A DNA stretch of 38,572 bases from Herbinix sp. (GCA_028691795.1 JAQUYQ010000008.1:1-38572); one strand, 5' to 3'. Numbered from the stretch's first letter, positions 1 through 8,546 are shown. Notes: generated by a model not told the origin, from the letters alone. Translations and numbers: made by a program.

Positions 1-180
1 ACATTGATTATCCATCTTCAAGCATTTTTTCGTACATACTTCACCGCAATAATTACATTGTATGCATTGAAGTCTCTCAATACTCCAAGAAAATTTCCCT
101 TTCTCAACTTTTATTGCTCCTGTTGGGCATCGTCGTTCACACATACCGCAGAAAATACAGTCATCAATTGCAATTGACAC
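1..180 (-). CDS. 4Fe-4S dicluster ferredoxin-like subunit, fragment running off the left edge
   Basis: The minus-strand frame is open from the window edge to a GTG at 180. It shows two iron-sulfur motifs, CIFCGMCERRCP and CIQCNYCGEVCTKKC, spaced as in the small electron-transfer subunit of Ech-type [NiFe] hydrogenases (EchF) and complex I NuoI-like proteins; that assignment is by motif memory only. In that family these clusters follow about 40-50 N-terminal residues. Here the codon just before the GTG is an in-frame TGA, and no Shine-Dalgarno sequence precedes it. An ATG at 221-223 opens another frame that stops at once. The 5' part is therefore missing, frameshifted or replaced. The C-terminus and any operon partners lie outside the window. 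It could also be a short stand-alone ferredoxin with a weak GTG start. Confidence 0.6.
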   Translation of the reverse strand, partial: MSIAIDDCIFCGMCERRCPTGAIKVEKGKFSWSIERLQCIQCNYCGEVCTKKCLKMDNQC

Positions 181-388
181 TCAAGTAAGGCAGGAATATT
201 TGCAAAGGTAGGTGTTTAGACATTTTTTTATATTTAAAATATAGAAAACACATTTAAAAGAAAATGTATATTGCCTTTTATTCTGTACAAAATAGACATT
301 GAAACAGGGAAATAGGATGCACTATAATTAAAATTCCAGTGTAGATTTAAATTTCACTGTTCGGGATAGGAAATAAATTAGGTTTTAC
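181..388. other. AT-rich intergenic stretch before the serS promoter
   Basis: About 200 bases with no convincing reading frame. It separates the leftward ferredoxin-like fragment from the rightward serS leader. I see no strong hairpin and no clear promoter for the left gene. Confidence 0.6.
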
Positions 389-417
389 TTGAAAATCAGA
401 ATTATTGGTTATATAAT
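389..417 (+). promoter_or_regulatory. sigma-A-type promoter of the serS T-box transcript
   Basis: A TTGAAA -35 box (389-394) and a TATAAT -10 box (412-417) are separated by exactly 17 bases. A start near 424 would give a leader of about 330 nt that contains the whole T-box. Confidence 0.7.
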
Positions 418-489
418 ATAGAAATGAAAAGTAATCCCAATTCACTTTTTATAAGCAAAAACAGATACAAGTTAATTTCTTGTATCAAG

Positions 490-721
490 AATTTCAGTGT
501 TGATAAAAGCTACGATTTGTAAATTTCTTCAGAGAGCCGGTGGTTGGTGCGAATCGGTGAAAGAATAAATCTTTCCACTTTTGGAGCTGTCGGTGAGGAG
601 CCGTAAGGTTAGTACCCTATATCGTACTATTGAGTGGCTAGGCTTATAAGCTTAGCAATTTGGGTGGCAACGCGGAGTCCTTTCGTCCCATGTTTTATGT
701 ATGGGTTGGAGGGCTTTTTTT
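490..721 (+). promoter_or_regulatory. T-box riboswitch upstream of serS (Ser UCC specifier)
   Basis: The canonical T-box sequence GGGTGGCAACGCGG lies at 662-675. The upstream stem I carries the conserved GGTTGGTG segment at about 542-549 followed by GAATCGG. In the specifier loop, TCC at 574-576 is followed by A and then CTTTTGGAGC, matching the usual layout of specifier codon plus purine. UCC is a serine codon, so uncharged tRNA-Ser should stabilise the antiterminator. The competing terminator pairs about 676-690 with 700-714 and ends in a T run (715-721). Confidence 0.93.
676..721 (+). terminator. Leader terminator of the serS T-box
   Basis: AGTCCT... and CCCAT on the left pair with ATGGG and AGGGCT on the right, followed by a T run. 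Part of the left arm also belongs to the T-box antiterminator, as expected for a transcription-attenuation T-box. Confidence 0.85.
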
Positions 722-722
722 A

Positions 723-747
723 TGCCGTCATGGCGGCAGAATGGAGG
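723..747 (+). repeat. Hairpin-AATGGAGG element before serS
   Basis: TGCCG (723-727) pairs with CGGCA (734-738), followed immediately by GAATGGAGG (739-747) and the start codon at 753. The same arrangement recurs before murF, the DUF1456 gene, the DUF1801 gene, the DUF3006-like gene and, in a longer form, gatC. Confidence 0.7.
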
Positions 748-752
748 ATATT

Positions 753-2030
753 ATGTTAGATTTAAAATTTGTCAGAGAAAATCCTGAAATTGTAAAACAG
801 AATATCAGAAATAAATTTCAGGACAATAAGCTTCCCCTTGTTGATGAGGTCATTGCACTTGATACCCTAAGTAGAAATGCCAAACAGGAAGCGGATAATT
901 TAAGATTTGAGAAAAATAAGATTTCCAAACAAATCGGTGGGCTAATGGCTCAGGGTAAAAAAGCAGAAGCAGAAGAAATGAAGAAACAGGTAGTGATTGA
1001 TTCTGAACGTCTTACAGAATTAGAGGCAAAAGAGGCAGAACTGGAAGAAAAAATCAAAAAGATAATGATGATTATTCCAAATATTATTGATCCGAGCGTT
1101 CCGATTGGTAAAGACGATAGTGAGAACGTTGAAGTTCAGCGTTACGGCGATCCGTTTGTTCCCGATTTTGAAGTTCCCTACCATACCGAAATTATGGAAA
1201 AATTTAATGGTATTGATCTTGATAGTGCAAGAAAGGTAGCCGGGAACGGTTTCTATTATTTAATGGGCGATATTGCAAGACTTCACTCTGCTGTCATCTC
1301 CTACGCAAGAGATTTTATGATCAACCGCGGATTTACGTATTGTGTACCTCCTTTCATGATTCGAAGCGAAGTTGTTACCGGCGTAATGAGTTTTGCCGAA
1401 ATGGATGCCATGATGTACAAAATTGAAGGTGAAGATTTGTATCTGATTGGAACCAGCGAGCATTCCATGATTGGCAAATACATCGATACCATATTACAGG
1501 CAGACACCTTACCTCAGGCATTAACCAGCTATTCCCCCTGCTTTAGAAAAGAAAAGGGAGCTCATGGTTTAGAGGAAAGAGGTGTATATCGTATTCACCA
1601 GTTTGAGAAGCAGGAAATGATTGTCGTATGCAAGCCAGAAGACAGTATGATGTGGTTTGATAAACTATGGCAAAACTCTGTTGATCTATTCCGTTCCATG
1701 GACATTCCGGTAAGAACGCTGGAGTGCTGTTCCGGTGACTTAGCTGATTTGAAGGTTAAGTCAGTTGATGTTGAGGCATGGTCACCAAGACAGAAAAAGT
1801 ACTTTGAAGTAGGCAGCTGTTCTAATTTAGGAGATGCTCAGGCACGCCGCTTGAAAATCCGTGTTGTTGGTGAAGATGGAAAATACTTTGCTCATACTCT
1901 TAATAATACTGTAGTTGCTCCTCCGAGAATGCTGATTGCTTTTCTAGAGAATAATTTAAATGCAGATGGTTCCGTAAATATTCCTGTTGCATTACAGCCT
2001 TACATGGGTGGTCAAACTATAATTAAATAA
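753..2030 (+). CDS. serS: Seryl-tRNA synthetase
   Basis: A 425-residue class II synthetase that charges tRNA-Ser in the cytoplasm. The start is the ATG at 753, with GGAGG at 743-747; reading further upstream would translate the T-box terminator, so it is rejected. The N-terminal part (about residues 30-110) is Lys/Glu-rich and coiled-coil-like, as for the tRNA-binding arm of SerRS. The catalytic part contains the FRKEKGAHGLEERG motif 2 region, HQFEKQE, and a C-terminal NNTVVAPPRMLIAFLENN motif 3. Motif 2 differs from the more common bacterial AGSAGRDTRG type, so it may belong to a less usual SerRS lineage. It is controlled by the upstream T-box. The length fits the family. Confidence 0.95.
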   Translation: MLDLKFVRENPEIVKQNIRNKFQDNKLPLVDEVIALDTLSRNAKQEADNLRFEKNKISKQIGGLMAQGKKAEAEEMKKQVVIDSERLTELEAKEAELEEKIKKIMMIIPNIIDPSVPIGKDDSENVEVQRYGDPFVPDFEVPYHTEIMEKFNGIDLDSARKVAGNGFYYLMGDIARLHSAVISYARDFMINRGFTYCVPPFMIRSEVVTGVMSFAEMDAMMYKIEGEDLYLIGTSEHSMIGKYIDTILQADTLPQALTSYSPCFRKEKGAHGLEERGVYRIHQFEKQEMIVVCKPEDSMMWFDKLWQNSVDLFRSMDIPVRTLECCSGDLADLKVKSVDVEAWSPRQKKYFEVGSCSNLGDAQARRLKIRVVGEDGKYFAHTLNNTVVAPPRMLIAFLENNLNADGSVNIPVALQPYMGGQTIIK

Positions 2031-2080
2031 CCAATTGTCTCTTTTATCTTCTTAATAACTAATAATAAAGAAGCAATTGG
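2031..2080 (+). terminator. Hairpin directly after serS
   Basis: CCAATTG (2031-2037) pairs with CAATTGG (2074-2080), and CTTCTT (2048-2053) with AAGAAG (2068-2073), with a bulge on the left side. It begins right after the serS stop codon. There is no good T run, so its role as a terminator is uncertain. Confidence 0.4.
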
Positions 2081-2113
2081 TGGCAACAATTCTTTTCAAA
2101 TCCTGTTACAAAA

Positions 2114-2188
2114 GGACTGCCCCTGTTAATGAAATTCACCACAAATATATCTAACTTTGCGGTGCACTTCATTGACAGGGGCAGTTCT
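2114..2188. terminator. Long bidirectional hairpin between convergent genes
   Basis: Two arms of about 27 bases (from GGACTGCCCCTGT and to ACAGGGGCAGTTC) are complementary with a few mismatches and enclose about 20 bases. It lies between serS (+) and the leftward surface-protein gene, where a shared terminator is expected. Confidence 0.65.
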
Positions 2189-2227
2189 TATGTTATCAAT
2201 TCATCTAACTAATTTACAGTAAGTGCT

Positions 2228-3409
2228 TTAATAATTTACAATAATACTATTTTCAGCGGAGGATAAAACCAAAACTTTACTCGTAGTTGTATTCTCGTCA
2301 GTTCCCTTTTTCCTTACATAAATCGTACATCCCTCTGGCGCTGTAGTTCTGGATAAAGTTAATATATTGGTTGTCTTGACAGATTTCCAACTTGCAGTAG
2401 TGACATCATAGTCATATCCAGACTTTATAATTGTATATTCATAAATATTTGTAGATGAAGCATTATTAAATTGAAGTACTAGCTTAGAATTCATATAATA
2501 ATAGGTAACATTCTTTGAACTGTCTCCAATTGTAGGTGCGGCAGCTTGTGCTGGAATTGATAAATACTGTGTTTTTGAATATGGAGTCGATGTCGAAGCT
2601 GCTTTACGAAGCATTAAGGTAGTTGCTACTGCACCATTACTATATAAGACTTTTGGAGTAACATCACTTAAGCTCATCGTTCCAGTGCATTCAACCCATA
2701 AAGCTGATGTAGTATCATAATATTCCATTGCTGTTGTAGTATTTACAGTTAATTTGGATGAATTCACTTTTACCGTAGGTGCTGTCCCCCTTGCCGTAAC
2801 TGTAACTGTAACTTCTGCACTCTGACGTATTCCTACATCATCGCTTCCGATACCTATTTGCTGGGGTATACGAATTATAATCGATGCTCCAGTTATTCTA
2901 AGATATTCCATGGTATCTAAAAATTCATTATAAGAAGTGGAGGTTTCATCCATGTCAACAGATATCCAATTGTAATCTGTTGATTTTCTCCATTCAAAGG
3001 AATCTGCTTCTTCTGCATTAATAAAAGTAAAAGTTCCCTCACTCTTGTCATATGTCACCTTAATTATAGAATTTTGTGCCGGTAAAACAATTGTTTTAAC
3101 TGTTTTTACTGTATTGCCCTTGAAATATAGGGTAACATCACTTGTCGTTGATACCCATGAGATATCCATTGTATAGGAGCTTGTCGTATTATCATAGGCA
3201 GCCTCAAGCTCAGTCCATGTACTGTTATCCGTAGAATAGTAGACAATAGAATTATTATTATTGTAAACCTGCATCGTTAATAATTCATAATTAATTGTTC
3301 CGAATGAAATTGCTTTAGCCGTAGTGGCATTCACCTTAGCTGCTGGTATAAAGCATAACAATGTTAACAGTAATAGTCCTATTATTAATTTTTGTTTTTG
3401 ATTACCCAT
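2228..3409 (-). CDS. Secreted Ig-like repeat protein (smaller paralogue)
   Basis: A 393-residue protein starting with a clear signal peptide (Lys-rich n-region, LIIGLLLLTLLCFIP, cleavage near VNA-TT). The rest is Thr/Ser/Val-rich beta-sandwich-like sequence with no Cys-rich or enzymatic motif. Segments such as ITMDISW-type strands, EWRK, and EYTI...TASWK...IYVRK align in order with the first half of the neighbouring larger protein, so the two are tandem paralogues. GAGGAGG lies four bases before the ATG at 3409. No LPXTG, S-layer or transmembrane anchor is visible. A surface or matrix role is likely; the ligand is unknown. Confidence 0.75.
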   Translation of the reverse strand: MGNQKQKLIIGLLLLTLLCFIPAAKVNATTAKAISFGTINYELLTMQVYNNNNSIVYYSTDNSTWTELEAAYDNTTSSYTMDISWVSTTSDVTLYFKGNTVKTVKTIVLPAQNSIIKVTYDKSEGTFTFINAEEADSFEWRKSTDYNWISVDMDETSTSYNEFLDTMEYLRITGASIIIRIPQQIGIGSDDVGIRQSAEVTVTVTARGTAPTVKVNSSKLTVNTTTAMEYYDTTSALWVECTGTMSLSDVTPKVLYSNGAVATTLMLRKAASTSTPYSKTQYLSIPAQAAAPTIGDSSKNVTYYYMNSKLVLQFNNASSTNIYEYTIIKSGYDYDVTTASWKSVKTTNILTLSRTTAPEGCTIYVRKKGTDENTTTSKVLVLSSAENSIIVNY

Positions 3410-3444
3410 ATATCCTCCTCTTATCTAATCCTATACCATATACA

Positions 3445-5820
3445 TTACGAAGCATTTAATACGGTTAGTTTACATCCTGTATTAATAACAAAACCGTTAC
3501 TTAATGTAATAATAATATTCTTAGTATCGGTTGCAGATGTTGTCAGTTTATTTAACTTCGCATTCGACAGGTAAATTGTTGCTGTACCATTGGATATCGT
3601 GGTTGATCCGAGTACAGAGACACCGCCCCAGGTTACATCCGATACTGCAACCCCATAACTTGAATTAAATAGAGTTAAGGTCATAGAATAAGAAATAACT
3701 TCTTCGATATTAGAAGTCGTATTGCCACTGGAGTCTGTGATAGTGGTGGTTTTAGTTTCTTTCAGGCTGCCTTCCGTCATCGACCACGCAATTGGAGTAT
3801 TTTTTATTATTGCGGTATTGACAAGAGTAATGTAAATATCATCATTCATTACCTCTCCATTATTGAGTGTAATCATCAATGGTGTTTTTGTATTTGTGAC
3901 ATCAATTAATGAAGATTTTTCAAAAGCTGATACATTTACAGTAACAATTGCAGTCCTTACTGTTTCATCATCATCATTCACATAGGTTCCATATTCAACA
4001 GAGAAATCGGTACCACTTGTTAATGTATATCCGTCATACTTCAAAGAACTAATTGTAACTGCCGTAGAAGTAAATGTATCCACCGTCGAGGAGTCCGGTA
4101 CATTCACGGTGCCTAAATCCAATTTATATTTAAAGTATGTATCGTCATTCGAATCGTTGGACATAAATACTCTGCTGAAACTATCGGTATATTCATCATT
4201 AACATCTTCCGTATCACTTGGATTATTCACCATAGTAGCCGGATAGATATATAGTCGTACTCCTGCCACATCTGTACTTGAGATTACGTCTGTATTTGCA
4301 AGGGTTATCTTTGCATATAGCAGTTTTTTTGTTACCGAATCGATATTACTGGTTGAAGTAATCTTAGTTGTTATTATATATGCATCCGATGAGTTTGTTC
4401 TGCTTGAGTTTTTAGCCACAGTGCTTTTAATAGTTACGTCACCCTGAGAAATCCCATAGGCATCCAAGAAATTGATAGAAGATACGGTCGTTGATGTGGC
4501 ACTGTATAATTTAAAGGTTAAATAGCTGGCAGAATCTGTAGTCTGGCATTTTCCTGATGTAGTAATCAGGGTAGATAAGGAGGTAGCTGCAGGTGCATTC
4601 GGATACACTACACCGGTTGATCCGGTTACATCTAACTCGACTGAGGCTAATTTAAAGTCATCATCTCCAGTCGCTCCGATTGATTGCTTTCTGACATAAA
4701 TATGGCTTCCTTCTTCTGCCGTATCATCTTCAATGTTTATTGCAGTACTTGAAGAAATCGTTTTCCAACTTGCTGTCAGATAGTTTAATTCCTCATCCTT
4801 GTCAACAATGGTGTATTCAAAAGGAACTGAACTACTTGCCGATTTGACTTGAAGAGAAAGCGTTGTAGAACTTGTAAAGCTTAATAATATTCCATAAGTA
4901 TCTTCATTCGGAGCTGCTTCCTGTACCGGTACAGTAACCGAAGTTGATTTTGAAACCTGAGTTGAACTTGTAGCATTCGTTCTAAATTGCAGTGTAACTT
5001 CCGACTGTGTTGTAGATGAATTTAAATACATTACATTTGCTGCTATATTTTTTAAAAGTAAATTTGAAGTACTACTAATGGTTGTCCAATCTGAAGTTGT
5101 ACCGTCCGTATTTACTGTACGATATGCCATTCCCTTTTTTGCTGCAATACAGAATTTGGAACCATCTATTGTTATGGTAGGAGCCGAAGCTTTCTTAGTG
5201 ATTACTACTGAAACCTCCTTGCTGGCTCTATAACCTACACTGGATACACTTGAACCATTCACAGGCGCTAACCGAAAATATACGGTTGCTCCATTCGTAC
5301 ATAAATAACCCAGTTCTGTAGATAGGGTAGATGAATTAACCGTTTTCCAAATAGTACTGCCCTTTTTTCTCCATTCAATGGTTCTTGTTCCGGAATTGCC
5401 AAAGGTTACTGTACTTTTTACCTTATTATAAGTTGCTTTAAAATTAGTTACCTGTTTTGGAATCGTTACAGTGACAATACCAGTAGATTGATTTGCCTTA
5501 AACGTAATCACATAATTCTTTGATAAAGTAATCCATGAAATGTCCATTGTGATTGTGTTAGAGTTACTGATTTTTCCGGGTACAGCTTGCCAGGTTTTCT
5601 TCTTTAAATCAGAAAAATAAACCTTTGTATCACCATTATTTACCTGTAATGTTATGGTACTGTTCGAATAATTAATTTCCTTTACTGTTATACTTGTTTC
5701 AGCAGCAGCAAATTTGGTGTTAAAACAGCAAATAATTATTACTAACAATAACAATCCTGCTATTAACCAATTCCTATCTGCTTTATTCATCTTCATGTCT
5801 AAGTACATTATTCTATCCAT
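3445..5820 (-). CDS. Secreted Ig-like repeat protein (larger paralogue)
   Basis: About 791 residues with an N-terminal hydrophobic signal (LIAGLLLLVIIICCF, then AAA-ET). Residues about 40-420 parallel the smaller downstream protein domain by domain. The remaining C-terminal part adds beta-sandwich modules, including a YDGYTLTSGTDFSV segment like X2-type Ig modules of clostridial surface proteins. No anchor motif is visible. The start is unclear: the ATG at 5820 follows GAAAGG closely, and a TTG at 5823 and later ATGs are alternatives. Only 35 bases separate it from the smaller paralogue, so both are probably one transcript. Likely an extracellular adhesion, matrix or carbohydrate-associated protein; the function is not known. 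Confidence 0.75.
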   Translation of the reverse strand: MDRIMYLDMKMNKADRNWLIAGLLLLVIIICCFNTKFAAAETSITVKEINYSNSTITLQVNNGDTKVYFSDLKKKTWQAVPGKISNSNTITMDISWITLSKNYVITFKANQSTGIVTVTIPKQVTNFKATYNKVKSTVTFGNSGTRTIEWRKKGSTIWKTVNSSTLSTELGYLCTNGATVYFRLAPVNGSSVSSVGYRASKEVSVVITKKASAPTITIDGSKFCIAAKKGMAYRTVNTDGTTSDWTTISSTSNLLLKNIAANVMYLNSSTTQSEVTLQFRTNATSSTQVSKSTSVTVPVQEAAPNEDTYGILLSFTSSTTLSLQVKSASSSVPFEYTIVDKDEELNYLTASWKTISSSTAINIEDDTAEEGSHIYVRKQSIGATGDDDFKLASVELDVTGSTGVVYPNAPAATSLSTLITTSGKCQTTDSASYLTFKLYSATSTTVSSINFLDAYGISQGDVTIKSTVAKNSSRTNSSDAYIITTKITSTSNIDSVTKKLLYAKITLANTDVISSTDVAGVRLYIYPATMVNNPSDTEDVNDEYTDSFSRVFMSNDSNDDTYFKYKLDLGTVNVPDSSTVDTFTSTAVTISSLKYDGYTLTSGTDFSVEYGTYVNDDDETVRTAIVTVNVSAFEKSSLIDVTNTKTPLMITLNNGEVMNDDIYITLVNTAIIKNTPIAWSMTEGSLKETKTTTITDSSGNTTSNIEEVISYSMTLTLFNSSYGVAVSDVTWGGVSVLGSTTISNGTATIYLSNAKLNKLTTSATDTKNIIITLSNGFVINTGCKLTVLNAS

Positions 5821-5823
5821 CAA

Positions 5824-6461
5824 CCTTTCTTTTGTATTGGATATGAAATATACATCCCTGTATCAATACATATCATATATAGTTTTCTTGTTAATCCTTA
5901 ACAAGAATTATAAACTTAAATTATGTATCTTTCAATGACTTTGGATAAATATAGTAAAAATTTATTATTTAATACCAACTATTCGTGCGTTATACGCATT
6001 TACCAGTGGGGTTTTCATTGAAGTAACGTTCAATATCCGTAAAGTATTGTTTGGTAACGAGCAGACTGTTTATTATATCGGAATTTATTTGAAGAAAATA
6101 AGTAGTTTTTTCATATTTCACATAACCCTCACATAACCTTAAGCAGTTTCATAAATTGGTTATTTGTAAGTCAAACAAAAATGCTCCCATCATGATATCA
6201 GCTTTAATTTTTCAACTGTCTATCAAATAGAAGCATATTCTCTAATAAGATACTATAATACATCATTTATGCTATTAAAATAGAATACCGTAAGAACATT
6301 TATTAAACTGTATATTTGCATAATACTATATAATTCATCTATCGTAATATAACTGATTATATCCGCCTGCAGATAATCAAATTTCCTTTAAACTCTGGTA
6401 CAACAAATGACTTAATTATTATCAAAATATAACAAGTATTCTGTGATGCTTCTATGCTGCA
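5824..6461. other. 638-base non-coding region, possible gene remnant
   Basis: It holds the inverted repeat at 5885-5907 and an open plus-strand frame of about 65 codons (5942-6136) that has no start codon or ribosome binding site. It also has a short direct repeat, CACATAACC, near 6119-6137. The rest is AT-rich with no supported gene. It probably also carries the promoter of the leftward surface genes. Confidence 0.5.
5885..5907. promoter_or_regulatory. Perfect inverted repeat upstream of the surface-protein pair
   Basis: TTCTTGTTAA, three bases, TTAACAAGAA. The two 10-base arms are perfectly complementary and lie about 65 bases before the first surface gene. It could be an operator or a leader hairpin. 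Confidence 0.45.
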
Positions 6462-7004
6462 TTATTTTTCATTTAATTTTAAATTACCGCGTACTTTTCC
6501 CCACACATATCTTTGAAAATAATTATATGCCATATCGTAAACAAATAATGCAATTTGACCTACTAGTATAAAAGCTGCAAGGATTCCTTTGAATATGTCA
6601 CCTTCATAAAACAGTTTTGGCAAGAATACTACTGCTGGAATATACATGATATTAAACACAGCAAACTTAATAATCCATAAGAAAATTCTTCGGTTATTAG
6701 GACTTTTTATATTTATCAGTTTATCATAGGAGTATTCACTGATAAGCAGGTATAAACCCATTGCTGAATAGGTGATACAGTATAGCTTATTGGGAGCAAG
6801 CAGGAAACCAAGAATTAAGCTTGCAAAATAGAAACCAAATGCAAACATAATCCCACTCTCTCTGAACGCAATTCCAACACAAAACGATGCCCCAGCCAAC
6901 AGAAAAAGTGTATTAAAATCCAAGACTTCACTAAGAATAATCAATAAGACAGTGATTGCCATTAATAATCCCAAAAATGCTAATTTTTTAGTACTTAAAT
7001 GCAT
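6462..7004 (-). CDS. Integral membrane protein of unknown function
   Basis: About 180 residues with five to six hydrophobic segments (from [20 protein letters not shown] to [15 protein letters not shown]) and a basic C-terminal tail. The small all-helical layout resembles substrate-binding (S) components of ECF transporters or DUF2232-like proteins, but no diagnostic motif is seen. The ATG at 7004 is preferred over 7028 because GGGAGGGG lies about 10 bases upstream of it and the hydrophobic region follows directly. It overlaps the end of the DnaJ-domain gene by about 10 bases, suggesting translational coupling. It is the third gene of the DUF5685/DnaJ/membrane-protein operon. Confidence 0.7.
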   Translation of the reverse strand: MHLSTKKLAFLGLLMAITVLLIILSEVLDFNTLFLLAGASFCVGIAFRESGIMFAFGFYFASLILGFLLAPNKLYCITYSAMGLYLLISEYSYDKLINIKSPNNRRIFLWIIKFAVFNIMYIPAVVFLPKLFYEGDIFKGILAAFILVGQIALFVYDMAYNYFQRYVWGKVRGNLKLNEK

Positions 7005-7624
7005 GGAATCATATCCCCTCCCATACATTCACAACAGGAATCGGCACACCACAAATCACAGCACAAATTACCTGTACCGTAATTTCTTCCGTAACCCTGA
7101 CCAAAGCCTCCCTGTCCAAAACCTCCCATGCCGGAGCCATAACGATTGTCCTGATATCTCTGACCGTGCGATTCCAGATGATTGAGGAAATTCCTATACT
7201 CCTGATTACTCGGATCCATATTCACAGCCTGTCTGGCATGGTCAAATGCTAAAACATTATTTCCAACACCCGCATTGGAAACTGCACTGTAATAATACCA
7301 TTTGGCAGAACGGAGCGGAATGCGGGAAAGTGTCCTCAAAGCTTCTATATAATTAGCCGAATTAATTAAATTAAAAACAACTCTCATCTCATCCGTATCA
7401 TCACCAGCATTACCTACTCCACTGTACCCATTTTCTCTATCCTTCATAATCTGATCGTAGGCTTCCTGAACCTCTTTAAATTTTTCCTCAGCAAGACTGG
7501 CTAGCGGATTATTTATATAAGAATCTGGATGGTACTTTCTGCTTAACTCGCGGTATGCTTTTTTGATTTCATCATTGGAGGCATTCGGTGATACCTCAAG
7601 TACTTTGTATGGATTTGCTATCAT
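6995..7624 (-). CDS. DnaJ-domain protein with TPR-like middle and Cys-rich C-terminus
   Basis: A 209-residue protein. Residues 1-70 form a J domain with the HPD signature at 32-34 that stimulates Hsp70 (DnaK). The middle (about 85-155) is helical and TPR-like ([29 protein letters not shown]). A Gly/Tyr/Arg linker follows, then a tail with seven cysteines in the last 24 residues (188, 189, 193, 197, 198, 200, 208). It lacks the zinc finger and client domains of DnaJ itself, so it is a specialised co-chaperone. AAGGAAGGG lies eight bases before the ATG. It overlaps the end of the upstream DUF5685-like gene by 29 bases. Confidence 0.85.
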   Translation of the reverse strand: MIANPYKVLEVSPNASNDEIKKAYRELSRKYHPDSYINNPLASLAEEKFKEVQEAYDQIMKDRENGYSGVGNAGDDTDEMRVVFNLINSANYIEALRTLSRIPLRSAKWYYYSAVSNAGVGNNVLAFDHARQAVNMDPSNQEYRNFLNHLESHGQRYQDNRYGSGMGGFGQGGFGQGYGRNYGTGNLCCDLWCADSCCECMGGDMIPCI

Positions 7625-8462
7625 TTTTTTGACCCTTCCTTATTATTCTCTCATCATGTATTTTATTAAGTTTCGTCCAGACTCCCTCATAGAGGATGTT
7701 TCGAAGTATCTCAACATCAACGATACATGGAAGTTTTTCAAACTCACTGCTGCACTCTGCCATCATCATAGTCAGCATATCCCTACAGTCCGTATCAAAG
7801 GTGTCACTCTTATATGCCGGTAACAGTGGATTATAGCTGTTATGTTTTAAATCTTTTTCTATATCATCATAAGCATCCAGAATATAGATAAACTTACCAA
7901 GATAAAAACCTATCCTTCGTAACCGTTTCTCCCACCTATCCTGCCGATAAGTAAACAACTCCGACATCAGCTCTCCAAAACAGCGAGAAACCGTATCAAT
8001 ATCTGTTTCCTTATTCTTCTCACATTCCTGAAGGCGTTTTAGGCTTTCACTGATTTCATTACACTGTCTGGGGTATTTCATGCTAATCTTTTTATAATCT
8101 TTCTTCAGTACCTTAGCTCCTGCAAAACCAGCAATATTTTTTTCATCCTGCCAGTCGTCCAGCAAATGATGATAGGTAAGCGCAATATTCATATCTGCCA
8201 CATATTCGGTTATTTCATTGCAAAGTGTATCGTGCTTTCGTATGGGATGAACCACACACCGATTTTTCTCTCTCACCGTGTCACTTTCATAAAGTGAGGT
8301 TAAAAGTATAATTAAAAATGTCATATCATAGGACAAGGTCATCTGTCCAAATTGACCGTACTTACTTTTTAAAGTTTTACATAAGCCACAGTAATATGCC
8401 TTATATTTATAGAACTCCTTTACTTTCAGTTCCGGTTTATTAATATTCACATATCCGAACAT
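7596..8462 (-). CDS. DUF5685-like protein with isoprenoid-synthase-like Asp motifs
   Basis: 288 residues starting [12 protein letters not shown], with GGGAGG four bases before the ATG. The sequence is helical and soluble. It has a Cys pair (YYCGLC, 25 and 28) plus Cys69 and Cys81. It also has two Asp-rich segments: LLDDWQDE (102-107) and [11 protein letters not shown] (196-204), the latter followed by SYNPLLP. The spacing and helical context recall the two metal-binding motifs of class I isoprenoid synthases such as squalene/phytoene synthase. The family is assigned from memory of the N-terminal pattern; its activity is unknown. It is the first gene of an overlapping operon with a DnaJ-domain protein and a membrane protein. 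Confidence 0.7.
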   Translation of the reverse strand: MFGYVNINKPELKVKEFYKYKAYYCGLCKTLKSKYGQFGQMTLSYDMTFLIILLTSLYESDTVREKNRCVVHPIRKHDTLCNEITEYVADMNIALTYHHLLDDWQDEKNIAGFAGAKVLKKDYKKISMKYPRQCNEISESLKRLQECEKNKETDIDTVSRCFGELMSELFTYRQDRWEKRLRRIGFYLGKFIYILDAYDDIEKDLKHNSYNPLLPAYKSDTFDTDCRDMLTMMMAECSSEFEKLPCIVDVEILRNILYEGVWTKLNKIHDERIIRKGQKNDSKSIQST

Positions 8463-8517
8463 GTAACCTCCCGTTGTGGGCATGAATTAATCTGCTAGAG
8501 TATTTTTGAATTTCATT

Positions 8518-8546
8518 AGTATAACATATATTTTTAATAATTGAAA
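8518..8546 (-). promoter_or_regulatory. Possible promoter of the DUF5685/DnaJ operon
   Basis: On the minus strand a TATACT -10 box (8518-8523) is preceded by TGT, an extended -10. The -35 region (8541-8546) is poor. It lies about 55 bases before the start codon. Confidence 0.4.

Noticed and set aside
660-752. Longer N-terminus for SerRS from a TTG at 660
   Set aside because: It would translate the T-box antiterminator and terminator, and a good GGAGG stands before the ATG at 753.
2071-2090. GGTGGCAACAATTC, similar to a T-box core
   Set aside because: It lacks the CGCGG part and stem I, and lies downstream of serS with no gene after it on that strand.
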